Below, piece by piece: positions 1-7,511 of a DNA stretch of 27,517 nucleotides. Source of the stretch: CAZBWE01 sp964440735. Its GTDB lineage: Bacteria > Planctomycetota > Phycisphaerae > Sedimentisphaerales > Anaerobacaceae. The position numbers and the translations under genes are program-made. Where the stretch lies: assembly GCA_964440735.1 (NCBI GenBank), contig CAYTTK010000016.1, positions 1 through 27,517 of the forward strand. The letters run 5' to 3'. Numbering within the stretch: the first letter of the stretch is position 1; the number at the start of each line of letters is the position of its first letter. The notes beneath the pieces were generated by a model. That model ran no database searches, had not been told where the DNA came from, and saw only the letters and a program-made list of their open reading frames with translations.

Positions 1-467
1 AGCTGAATAGGCATAGGCATAAGCTGGGGTGTTTCCCTGCAAGCATAGCCGAACATTAGCCCCTGGTCGCCGGCTCCCTGTTCCTTGTGCAGACCAATTC
101 CTTCAGTCACGCCCCGTGAGATGTCGGGGCTTTGCTGGCCGATAGAAGTTATAACAGCACAATTTTCAAAATCGAAACCGAGTTCAGGGTCATCATAACC
201 AATCTCCCTTATTGTTTCACGAACAACGCTGGGAACATCCACAACTGCCCTGGATGTAATTTCACCAGCAACTATGACCATATCGTCTTTCACCATTGTC
301 TCGCAGGCAACCCTGCTTTTCGAGTCCTGTGCGAGCATAGCATCAAGAACGGCGTCTGATATATGGTCGGCCACTTTATCAGGATGGCCCAGCGTAACGG
401 ACTCGCTCGTAAAGAGATGTTTATCCGCGTCGCAACATGAATTATAATTTATTGTCTTTTTGGCCAT
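1..467 (-). CDS. metK: S-adenosylmethionine synthetase (methionine adenosyltransferase), 5' part only
   Basis: Translating the minus strand from the ATG at 467 gives an open frame of 155 codons that runs off the window start, so the C-terminal part (about 60% of a typical 390-residue MetK) is missing. The N-terminal ATP/methionine motif reads ESVTLGHPDKVAD (residues 22-34), and a second hallmark, GAGDQGLMFGYA, lies at residues 131-142. The enzyme makes S-adenosylmethionine from methionine and ATP in the cytoplasm. The usual Glu before GHPDK is Leu here, a small departure from the common SVTEGHPDK form. The gene follows the DUF547 lipoprotein gene in the same direction after a 51-bp gap containing heptamer repeats. 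A purine-rich AAAGGA sits about 13 bases before the ATG. No SAM riboswitch could fit in so short a gap. Confidence 0.93.
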   Translation of the reverse strand, partial: MAKKTINYNSCCDADKHLFTSESVTLGHPDKVADHISDAVLDAMLAQDSKSRVACETMVKDDMVIVAGEITSRAVVDVPSVVRETIREIGYDDPELGFDFENCAVITSIGQQSPDISRGVTEGIGLHKEQGAGDQGLMFGYACRETPQLMPMPIQ

Positions 468-488
468 TTGTGACTTATCCTTTTAACT

Positions 489-516
489 GCTCATTGTTAG
501 TTGTTCATTGTTCATA
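489..516. repeat. Heptamer tandem repeat, four degenerate units
   Basis: Four consecutive 7-base units read GCTCATT, GTTAGTT, GTTCATT and GTTCATA. They fill almost the whole gap between the DUF547 stop codon and metK. The unit GTTCATA recurs as two exact tandem copies at 5232-5245. Short heptamer tandem repeats in intergenic gaps are known from other bacteria (the STRR elements of filamentous cyanobacteria). Any function here is unknown. Confidence 0.5.
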
Positions 517-518
517 AA

Positions 519-1607
519 TTATGAGCCATCGTTGATAGTCCAATTAAATCCCATATATTCAATGTTATAATTTTCCACTTCGAGGAAAGACACATCCTGT
601 TTTGAAATATAATTAGTGATACAATTCAAAACGGCGCGAGTTGCCGGCTCTTGTTCCTTGAATTTTTTATCTGTGCCGTACTTACCAACAAACTCTTTTC
701 CCTGCCAGGTCGGTTTAAGAATAGCAGACAAATAAACTATGTTATTTTTTCTGTCAATTTTAAATGCTTCCGGTCTGGACAGAGATCTTTTTGCCTGATT
801 GTTTAGTTGCTTATCGAGTTTGTGTCCGTAATACGGCTCATTTCGCAAGGGTGGGCTTGAAAGACAAGCGGAGGACAAGGCAAAGAATACTCGCGGTTCG
901 TCAAACTCCCTATGAAAGAACCGCTGCTGTATTGTTGCAAGTGTAAATTCTTCATCCATTACCATAAATTTGCTTTTCCATATGCCGCCTATATTTCTGT
1001 TGATATGCCTGATGTTATCAGGGCCCCAGATAACGCGTAAAATTCGTATTGACTGGATAGGATAATTATCAACAATTATTTTGAGCATTTCTAAGTTGTA
1101 GGCGTTAATCCAGAAGGCGATTTTGTCTTCTTCTGGCCAAGATTTATACTCATTCGGGTCGAGTTTGGCGAAATCATCGAGGAGCCGGTTTAACTCCAGC
1201 CTTTTTCGCTTAAGCTCCTTATAGTTGACCATTCCCTTATCGTCGACGAAGTTGGTTAAGATATCAGCACATTTGTCGTGAAAAGAAACCAGTGGTAGAG
1301 GTTTGGATTTCGTAGGTTCGACCTTCGGCGGTGCAATTTCGGGGGTTGCGATTTCCGGCGGCTCAGCTTCCGGGGCTTTTGCCTGTGGCTGTTCAACTTT
1401 TAGAGGTTCTGGCTTTGGCGGTTCAGCCACTGGTGGCTCGGGCTTCGGAAGCTCGGTTTTCAGGGTTTCGGTTTCCGGTGAGTGCGGCTCCGCAAGTTTG
1501 GCATCCGAAGGTTCGAGCTTTGGCGGTTCGACTGACTCGGGCTTACATCCCGCAAAAAGAATCAGCACCATTAGTGAGCTTATGAGAATAATAAAACTTT
1601 TAACCAT
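519..1607 (-). CDS. DUF547 domain lipoprotein with proline-rich linker
   Basis: The 362-residue product starts with a lipoprotein signal: a hydrophobic stretch of about 15 residues ending in the lipobox LFAGC, with Cys21 as the predicted lipidated residue. Residues 23-105 are a low-complexity linker of Pro, Glu, Lys and Ala repeats (PEPPKPEP-like). They probably span the periplasm or cell wall and hold the folded domain away from the membrane. Residues from about 125 to 340 match DUF547: VNYKEL near the start, FWINAYNLEMLKIIV in the middle, then the conserved Cys region FALSSACLSSPPL. The biochemical role of DUF547 is not established. The ATG is preceded by a short AT-rich leader with no strong Shine-Dalgarno. 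It reads in the same direction as metK, 51 bp upstream of it. Confidence 0.88.
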   Translation of the reverse strand: MVKSFIILISSLMVLILFAGCKPESVEPPKLEPSDAKLAEPHSPETETLKTELPKPEPPVAEPPKPEPLKVEQPQAKAPEAEPPEIATPEIAPPKVEPTKSKPLPLVSFHDKCADILTNFVDDKGMVNYKELKRKRLELNRLLDDFAKLDPNEYKSWPEEDKIAFWINAYNLEMLKIIVDNYPIQSIRILRVIWGPDNIRHINRNIGGIWKSKFMVMDEEFTLATIQQRFFHREFDEPRVFFALSSACLSSPPLRNEPYYGHKLDKQLNNQAKRSLSRPEAFKIDRKNNIVYLSAILKPTWQGKEFVGKYGTDKKFKEQEPATRAVLNCITNYISKQDVSFLEVENYNIEYMGFNWTINDGS

Positions 1608-1988
1608 TTTTGCCCTCAGATAAAGAATTACACAATTTTATAATTATAAATGAGCATTAGAATAATGAGTAAGTCAACATGTAGTAATATCATAACTATT
1701 TTTACCCTATTTTTACAGAAAAAACCGGATTTTTATAGAGGCATTTAACAAAAAATAAGGCCTAAGAAAGCTCCGGGCCACAAATCGACACAAAAAGAAA
1801 CAAATCGCAAAGAGATTCTGAATCGAGACGGTGAAAAAAACGATATTTATATAGTGCTTCAAAAAATGTTATGTTCTTTCAACCTCCTTGACAAAATGCT
1901 GGAAAAAAGTTAAATTGGATAATGTTGAATAATAAATATAAAGTGCGAATTGTCTAATCCAAGACCGCTTTTTTAGGGTGCTTACAAA
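1608..1988. other. Divergent intergenic region, AT-rich, no gene seen
   Basis: This 381-bp stretch separates the minus-strand DUF547 gene from the plus-strand gene at 1989. It is strongly AT-rich and holds no convincing open frame. The only signal I can support is the plus-strand sigma-70-like promoter at 1888-1916. For the minus strand, a TTGACT and a TATAAT occur in the first 80 bases but are 23 bp apart, too far for a standard promoter. Confidence 0.6.
1888..1916 (+). promoter_or_regulatory. Candidate sigma-70 promoter for the gene at 1989
   Basis: A perfect -35 hexamer TTGACA (1888-1893) is followed after exactly 17 bases by TAAATT (1911-1916), a 4/6 match to the -10 consensus. It leaves a leader of about 65 bases before the ATG at 1989. 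This is the only good promoter upstream of the rightward block. The gaps between the genes at 1989 and 3182 and the transporter genes are short, so it could also drive the ABC operon. Confidence 0.5.
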
Positions 1989-3122
1989 ATGAAGGTAAAA
2001 TGGCCGATTTTTGCCATTCTGACAGCATTTTTAGTTTTTCTGATGAGTTCGGGCTCCAAGGCCGTTAATACCAGATTGATAGATGGCGTTCTCCAGAAAA
2101 GCGTGCTTGACAGCCAGGACCTGCAGATAATCGATAATTTTATAGATGAGGCGGCGCGAGAACTGTTAGAGACCAAAGACTTTACGAGCATAGCACATAT
2201 TCGCACTGCTATTCTGAGCAGGCAGAGCAATCAGGCCCAGTATGCCGAGCAGTTTTATGATTCGGCCCACAAACATATCTCTTCAGCCCTTCAAAAGGCG
2301 TCGAGACTAACGCCGGAAGGGCAGAGAGTTATGATAACGACAAACCTCTTGATTTTAATAGATGGTCTGGAAAACCTGCAGCTGACAGACCTTGCTATCG
2401 CGAAGCTAAATGATAAAAATACGATTGTTCGTTACTGGGCGGTTCACTGTCTTACAAATCCAAATATTATAACAAAGTTAAACGCCGGTGGAACATCAAG
2501 TTTGAAACTGGCACGCAGTATCGTATCGGAGCTTAACAAGCTCATCGAAAATAACAGGCCTGAGATTATAGCTTTAGTAGTTAAATTCGCCGCTGATGTG
2601 AACATTCAGGAGACAGAAAACCTGCTGGTGCAAATAGCCGATATGCGAATTAAAAGATACACAGACTGGAAAGTGGAATATGAACTCCTGGATGGTGACA
2701 TTTTAAAATCACTCAGTAGTAAGATAGCTGCGACAGAACCAAGCGAGTCAGCGTCAACAACAAACAGCAGCAGTTCTGAGATTGCCAGGCGTTTTGGCCA
2801 GTTGTATTCTTATGTGATACAAAGATACGTTAAAGGCAAAGAGTTTTTGAGCGATACTCAGAAAAATCAACTGGTTTCGGTAATGGTCGAGACAGAGGAC
2901 AAATACATCAGCAAACTCACAGGCAGAATACAAACGGGCATAAGAAGAGCTATTGAGCAAGGTTATACAATTGCCCTTTTACAGGAGCATAACAGGTTGC
3001 TTGGAGATGAAACGACGCAGGGTCAATTGCCGCTAAAACTTAAATTTGACTATGGCAACACCGGTGGCAGCCGTAAACGCACCGCCCCACTTGCCTTAAA
3101 AGAACCGCCCAAGAAAAAATAA
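1989..3122 (+). CDS. Secreted helical protein of unknown function
   Basis: The 377-residue product is not one I recognise. It begins with a clear signal peptide (MKVKWP, a hydrophobic core to about residue 20, likely cleavage near SKA at 23-25), so it should be exported. The rest is rich in predicted amphipathic helices. A segment around residues 132-155 (LAIAKLNDKNTIVRYWAVHCL) looks like a HEAT-type repeat, in which arrays of helix pairs bind other proteins. The last 20 residues are basic and proline-rich and end in PPKKK. It has a candidate promoter at 1888-1916 and a weak ribosome-binding site (AGGGTG). It lies 59 bp upstream of the peptide transporter operon in the same direction, so co-transcription and a role at the cell envelope are possible but unproven. 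Confidence 0.85.
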   Translation: MKVKWPIFAILTAFLVFLMSSGSKAVNTRLIDGVLQKSVLDSQDLQIIDNFIDEAARELLETKDFTSIAHIRTAILSRQSNQAQYAEQFYDSAHKHISSALQKASRLTPEGQRVMITTNLLILIDGLENLQLTDLAIAKLNDKNTIVRYWAVHCLTNPNIITKLNAGGTSSLKLARSIVSELNKLIENNRPEIIALVVKFAADVNIQETENLLVQIADMRIKRYTDWKVEYELLDGDILKSLSSKIAATEPSESASTTNSSSSEIARRFGQLYSYVIQRYVKGKEFLSDTQKNQLVSVMVETEDKYISKLTGRIQTGIRRAIEQGYTIALLQEHNRLLGDETTQGQLPLKLKFDYGNTGGSRKRTAPLALKEPPKKK

Positions 3123-3172
3123 CCTAAATAGCGCCAGATTTCGCATTATGTTCAGACCTTATGAGAAACAAT

Positions 3173-3177
3173 GGAGG
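3173..3177 (+). promoter_or_regulatory. Ribosome-binding site setting the start at 3182
   Basis: GGAGG lies four bases before the ATG at 3182. The frame also contains an earlier ATG at 3161 whose coding stretch would include this site and which has no Shine-Dalgarno of its own. The start at 3182 also matches the N-terminus (MNGR) of the decayed paralog at 4965, so 3182 is preferred. Confidence 0.75.
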
Positions 3178-3181
3178 TTTC

Positions 3182-4924
3182 ATGAACGGTCGCGAAAAGG
3201 TCATCACACTTTTTCTCTTTTTGCTATTGTCAATTATTATCCTGCTGCAAATTTTTTCGATGGTGCAATCCGACCGCTTTTATGAAAGTCTCAATCGGCT
3301 TGACGAGATTTTTGAACACAGCGGCTCGATTGAGATGGGTAAAGGTAAAAAAGAGACTTCATGCGCGGTCAACGAAGAGTATCCGGGTGATGAGGGGGAC
3401 TGGATGATATGGGGGTTTCGGGTCGAGCCGAAAACCTTAAATCAGATTAACGTTGACGGGGATATTTACTCAAGATGGATTACAACTCCGCATATTTTTG
3501 AGCCCCTGATGGTTTACGATTTCGACGATGTGACACTTAAACCCCTGCTGGCGGAAAGCTATGAAATTTCAGATGACGGGCTGGAGATAACATTTCAACT
3601 GAGAGACAATGTGCGCTTTTCAGATGGAGTGCCTATCACCGCAGATGATGTGATATTCACGTATGAAACAATCATTAACCCTAAAGTAGACGCAGCAGAC
3701 ATTGCCAATATGTATGTGGACGTAGAAAAGGCGGTCAAGGTTAATGAGCGTGTGGTGAAATTTACTATGAAGAGGCCTTACTTTAAAGCACTTGAGATTT
3801 TGTCGTTCTGGGATATCGGCATATATCCTAAACATATATATGAATTTGAAGATGCGCAGCAATTCAATAAGCGAGTATCAGAGCCGATTGGCAGCGGTCC
3901 TTATGCGTTTGAGAAATGGGATACCGGTCAGCAGATTGTTTTGCGGCGTAATGAGAATTATTGGGGTCCCAAGCCGAAGCTGAAAAAGGTCATCTACAAA
4001 TTCGTTTTGAATCCGATTGCGGCTGTGCAGGCGCTGCGTTCACACGAAGCTGACGTTATTATACCTGAACCGGACCAGTTTTCTGACCTGGCCAACTACG
4101 ATGAGTTCAAAAAAGAATTCGACTGCCTTGCATACTGGAATCCCGGGGCTCCGTTTTACTATCTCGGCTGGAATCAGGATACACCATTTTTCAAAGACAA
4201 GCGTGTTCGCTTGGCAATGACGCATATTATCAATCGCCAAGAAATAATATCGAAGCTTTTAAAGGGTCAGGGCGAAATGATTACCGGGCCGTTTTATATC
4301 AAAGGCCCTCAAAACGACCCTGATATCAGGCCCTGGCCTTATGATTTGGATAGGTCCAAAGAACTGCTTGACGAAGCAGGCTGGGTTGACAGCAACAGCG
4401 ACGGTTTGAGAGATAAGGACGGAGTGGCTTTTCGATTCAAGTTTATGTATTCGAGCGCTTCGGCTTTGTATGAGAGATTAGCAAAGCTGTTGAAGGATGA
4501 GGCAGCGAAGGTTGGTATTGAAATGATTGCAGACCCATACGAGTGGTCGGTTCTTATGCCCCGGCTGAGCGACAGGAAATTCGAGGCGATGGTTATGGGC
4601 TGGGGAGGCGATATAATCGAAGATAATTATCAGATATTTCACTCATCGCAGAAAGGCAAGCGTGGTTCAAATTATGTTGGCTTTGATAATGCAGAAGCAG
4701 ACAGACTGCTTGAAAAAATAAGACGCACAATGGACGAACAAGAAAGAAACAAACTCTGCCACGAACTTCACAGAATTCTTCATGAAGAACAGCCCTATAC
4801 ATTTTTATTTGCCCGTCCGACCTTTCGCCTAGTTGATAAACGCTTCAAAAACGTTAAGATTCATACATTAGGGCTCAATTATCTGGAGTGGTATGTGCCG
4901 AAGGAAAAGCAAAGATACAAATGA
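3182..4924 (+). CDS. Peptide ABC transporter, family 5 substrate-binding protein, membrane-anchored
   Basis: The 580-residue product belongs to the SBP_bac_5 (DppA/OppA/YejA-like) family, which captures peptides or other solutes outside the membrane and delivers them to the ABC permeases. Family features include the EPLMVYDFDD and LLAESYEISDDGLEITF region (about residues 108-140), the FSDGVPITADDVIFTYE block, the SGPYAFEKWD loop, and the late AGWVDSNSDGLRDKDG segment. Unlike most such proteins it has neither a lipobox nor an obvious cleavage site. Residues 8-28 form an uncleaved membrane helix followed by a short heptad-like stretch (SDRFYESLNRLDEIFE), so it is probably tethered as a type II membrane protein. 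The start is fixed by the GGAGG at 3173. It heads the transporter operon, and a collapsed duplicate follows at 4965. Confidence 0.92.
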   Translation: MNGREKVITLFLFLLLSIIILLQIFSMVQSDRFYESLNRLDEIFEHSGSIEMGKGKKETSCAVNEEYPGDEGDWMIWGFRVEPKTLNQINVDGDIYSRWITTPHIFEPLMVYDFDDVTLKPLLAESYEISDDGLEITFQLRDNVRFSDGVPITADDVIFTYETIINPKVDAADIANMYVDVEKAVKVNERVVKFTMKRPYFKALEILSFWDIGIYPKHIYEFEDAQQFNKRVSEPIGSGPYAFEKWDTGQQIVLRRNENYWGPKPKLKKVIYKFVLNPIAAVQALRSHEADVIIPEPDQFSDLANYDEFKKEFDCLAYWNPGAPFYYLGWNQDTPFFKDKRVRLAMTHIINRQEIISKLLKGQGEMITGPFYIKGPQNDPDIRPWPYDLDRSKELLDEAGWVDSNSDGLRDKDGVAFRFKFMYSSASALYERLAKLLKDEAAKVGIEMIADPYEWSVLMPRLSDRKFEAMVMGWGGDIIEDNYQIFHSSQKGKRGSNYVGFDNAEADRLLEKIRRTMDEQERNKLCHELHRILHEEQPYTFLFARPTFRLVDKRFKNVKIHTLGLNYLEWYVPKEKQRYK

Positions 4925-4964
4925 GAAGACACAAGAGGATGAATAAACAGTCAGGAGCTATATT

Positions 4965-5231
4965 ATGAATGGACGTTCAGGATTGTTTAAGTTTTTTCTT
5001 TTTTTGTTTTTAGCTTGCATAATACTGCTGCAGGTTTTGTCGATGGTGCAGGCGGACAGATTGTATGAGCGTCTTAACCATCTTATAGACAGGTGGGAAG
5101 TCGACACATTTGCATACACCCAGCAGGAGCAGCGCTTTCTGGATAAGCGGTTTGAGAACGTAAAAAATCATAAACTTGGACTTAATGAACATTAGTGGTA
5201 TCTGCCAAAGGCAAAACAGAGATACAAGTAA
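4965..5231 (+). pseudogene. Collapsed duplicate of the substrate-binding protein gene
   Basis: This short frame keeps only the two ends of the neighbouring binding protein. Its N-terminus (MNGR, then LFLFL, IILLQ, SMVQADRLYERLN) mirrors residues 1-39 of the gene at 3182. Its later part, LDKRFENVKNHKLGLN, mirrors the last 30 residues of that gene. About 500 internal codons are absent. The frame stops at TAG (5193-5195), but the reading continues as WYLPKAKQRYK up to TAA (5229-5231), matching WYVPKEKQRYK in the intact copy. The TAG aligns with the GAG (Glu) just before that Trp, so a single G-to-T change explains it. A good ribosome-binding site (AGGAG at 4953-4957) remains, so a 76-residue membrane peptide could still be made. 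Decay of a tandem duplicate is the simplest reading. Confidence 0.8.
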
Positions 5232-5245
5232 GTTCATAGTTCATA
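5232..5245. repeat. Two exact copies of the heptamer GTTCATA
   Basis: Two tandem GTTCATA units follow directly after the TAA that ends the decayed binding-protein copy, 21 bp before the permease start. The same unit closes the heptamer array at 489-516. The array is short, so chance is possible, but its purely intergenic position at both loci is notable. Confidence 0.4.
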
Positions 5246-5266
5246 GAATGCGGTGAAGATTTTTAG

Positions 5267-6265
5267 ATGACGACATACATTGCCAGGCGATTGCTGTTGA
5301 TGATTCCTACGCTGTTAGGGATAACGGTGATGGTTTTCGCCATCAGCCGGGTTGCGCCCGGTGACCCGGTAAGTTTGAGCATGGGACCGGGTGGACAAAT
5401 GGACGCTGAGCGGGCAGCGAATGTTCGTGATGCAAGAATGAGATTATATGGGCTGGATAAGCCGGTTCACGCTCAATACGGCAATTGGCTGTGGCGGGTA
5501 GTTCGGCTCGATTTCGGAGACTCAATTAAGCACCATCGACCTGTTATTGACCTCATCAAAGAACGATTACCTATTACGCTAACTCTCAATATAATTGCTT
5601 TTGTGATTATCTATGCGGTGTCGCTTCCATTGGGGGTTTTAGCAGCCGTGCGGCACAGGAGATTTTTTGATAGAGCCAGCTCAGTCATTCTGTTTATGCT
5701 ATGGTCGTTGCCGGTTATGTGGGTTGGCCAGATGCTGATTGGCTACTTTTGCGGCCCTGCGTTTAAGAGCTGGTTTCCTCCTGCAGGACTTAGCAGCAAT
5801 TACGCCGACCAGTTGCCCTTTTTCCCGTGGCTGGCCGATAGATTATGGCACCTCGTTTTGCCGGTGCTTTGCCTGACCTACACCGGCTTTGCATATCTTA
5901 CAAAGCAGGTCAGAGCAGGGATGCTCGATAATCTTCGCTCCGACTATGTAAGAACCGCAAGGGCAAAAGGTCTATCGAATCTGGCTGTGATATTCAGGCA
6001 CGCTTTCCGCAACAGCATAATCCCGGTGATTACGATTATGGCTACGCTGCTGCCAGCCATGCTTGGCGGGTCGGTAATTATTGAAAGGATATTCAGCATT
6101 CCAGGCATGGGACTATTAGCATTCGAAGCGGTTACGACGCGTGACTACAACGTGGTTATGGCCGTCGCAACCATCGGTGGAGTAATGAATTTGATTGGTC
6201 TTCTACTTGGTGACATCGCCTATGCTATCGCCGACCCGAGAATTAGTTTTGAAAGCGCTGTATAA
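5267..6265 (+). CDS. Peptide ABC transporter permease, DppB/OppB type
   Basis: The 332-residue product is an inner-membrane permease of the binding-protein-dependent peptide family. It opens with the family signature YIARRLLLMIPTLLGIT (residues 4-20), the first membrane helix, followed by the periplasmic APGDP motif. Further helices lie near residues 103-126, 137-162, 192-212, 250-272 and 296-318. The cytoplasmic EAA-type coupling loop that docks on the ATPases reads VRTARAKGLS (residues 228-237), followed by VIFRHAFRN. Length and motif order are normal for DppB. A GGTGAAG about 12 bases upstream may act as ribosome-binding site. The first gene upstream is the collapsed binding-protein copy. 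The next permease starts 6 bp after this stop, so the two are translationally linked. Confidence 0.93.
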   Translation: MTTYIARRLLLMIPTLLGITVMVFAISRVAPGDPVSLSMGPGGQMDAERAANVRDARMRLYGLDKPVHAQYGNWLWRVVRLDFGDSIKHHRPVIDLIKERLPITLTLNIIAFVIIYAVSLPLGVLAAVRHRRFFDRASSVILFMLWSLPVMWVGQMLIGYFCGPAFKSWFPPAGLSSNYADQLPFFPWLADRLWHLVLPVLCLTYTGFAYLTKQVRAGMLDNLRSDYVRTARAKGLSNLAVIFRHAFRNSIIPVITIMATLLPAMLGGSVIIERIFSIPGMGLLAFEAVTTRDYNVVMAVATIGGVMNLIGLLLGDIAYAIADPRISFESAV

Positions 6266-6271
6266 CAAATC

Positions 6272-7471
6272 ATGAGCAAAGAATCACAAGACAAATCGAA
6301 TTGGGGAACATCTTACGGCGAGATGGTCTGGCAGGAGTTTTCCAAAAGCCGGCTTAACAGAATTTGCCTGAACTTTATCTTTTTTCTGTTTGCAGCTGCT
6401 ATTTTTTCGCCATTTCTTGCCAATGACAAGCCGTTTGTGATTCGTATTAATGGACAATTAAATTTTCCTATTTTTAGGAACCTGGGGGCCAGCGATTATT
6501 GCATTTTCCTTGCTGCAATTATCGGGTATCTGCAGGTGCTGTTAATCAGACGTAATCACAAGCGAATTGACCCTTCTATTCGTCCGGCGGTGCTGTGGCG
6601 TCAGATATTCATAAATAGTTCAATAGTTTTCATAGGAACTATATTGCTGCTGATTTTTGTCCCCCGCCGACTCGATGCCACAGATTATAAAGCCCTCGTA
6701 GCTTCGGGCAAGGCAACAGATACTGTTTTCGCCCCAATACCTTATGGTTATGGCCGAACGAATCTGAAGCTGCGTGAGCAGCCGCCCAGCCGACAGCATT
6801 GGCTGGGGACAGATGATGTCGGGTCAGACGTTTTATGCAGATTGATTCACGGCAGCAGGATATCTCTTTCTGTTGGGTTTGTGGCGGTTGGGATATCAAG
6901 CATTATCGGTATTGTGGTCGGAGCAATTCTCGGATATTTCGGCGGTAAGGTTGATTTCATCGGGATGCGCATCGTCGAGATAATGATGGCGATACCGGCG
7001 TTCTTTTTGATTATCACGATTGTGGCGTTTTTCCCGCGAAGTTTATTAAATATTATGATAATCATCGGCATTACCAGCTGGACAATAGACGCTCGTTTTA
7101 TCCGGGCGGAATTTTTCAAACTGCGAAAACAGGATTTCGTTCAGGCGGCGGTGTCACTGGGACTACCTCTGCGGAGCATTCTTTTCAGGCATATGCTGCC
7201 AAATGGTATTGCCCCCCTGCTGGTTAATGCCACGTTTGGAATTGCAGGGGCTATATTTATTGAGGCGGCCCTTAGTTTTCTCGGGTTTGGTGTCGCCCCT
7301 CCAACACCAAGCTGGGGACAAATGCTCAGCTTGGGTGTCAGCACTACCGGAAGGTTTCTCTGGTGGCTGACACTGTCTCCGGGACTTGCGATATTCTTCA
7401 CTGTTCTGGCATATAACCTGGTTGGTGAGGCATTGCGTGATGCGATTGACCCGAAGCTGAGAATTCAATAA
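6272..7471 (+). CDS. Peptide ABC transporter permease, YejE/DppC type, with extra membrane helices
   Basis: This 399-residue permease pairs with the DppB-type protein. The C-terminal half is standard: the PPSRQHWLGTDDVGSDVLCRL entry motif (residues 171-191), then five or six helices and the EAA loop VQAAVSLGLP followed by LFRHMLPN. The N-terminal half resembles E. coli YejE rather than DppC, with ANDKPFVIRINGQLNFP after the first helix (31-50) and a later FAPIPYG segment. Between these, residues 76-93 and 111-130 form two additional hydrophobic helices that I do not recall in YejE; they make the protein about 60 residues longer than YejE and 100 longer than DppC. It has no clear Shine-Dalgarno and probably depends on coupling to the gene ending 6 bp upstream. 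Confidence 0.92.
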   Translation: MSKESQDKSNWGTSYGEMVWQEFSKSRLNRICLNFIFFLFAAAIFSPFLANDKPFVIRINGQLNFPIFRNLGASDYCIFLAAIIGYLQVLLIRRNHKRIDPSIRPAVLWRQIFINSSIVFIGTILLLIFVPRRLDATDYKALVASGKATDTVFAPIPYGYGRTNLKLREQPPSRQHWLGTDDVGSDVLCRLIHGSRISLSVGFVAVGISSIIGIVVGAILGYFGGKVDFIGMRIVEIMMAIPAFFLIITIVAFFPRSLLNIMIIIGITSWTIDARFIRAEFFKLRKQDFVQAAVSLGLPLRSILFRHMLPNGIAPLLVNATFGIAGAIFIEAALSFLGFGVAPPTPSWGQMLSLGVSTTGRFLWWLTLSPGLAIFFTVLAYNLVGEALRDAIDPKLRIQ

Positions 7472-7511
7472 TAAGATATGATGTGTATCTTCCGAAGCGG
7501 TACGGACGAGA

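Noticed and set aside
1303..1623. Plus-strand open frame rich in Gly and Ser opposite the DUF547 gene
   Set aside because: It is the antisense image of the Pro/Glu-rich linker of the lipoprotein. The composition follows from the repeats on the other strand, and it has no ribosome-binding site.
1949..1959. An 11-base string ATTGTCTAATC upstream of the gene at 1989 that recurs at 10936-10946 upstream of the PL9 gene
   Set aside because: Many identical 11-mer pairs are expected by chance in 27 kb, and position relative to the promoters differs, so a shared regulatory site is not supported.
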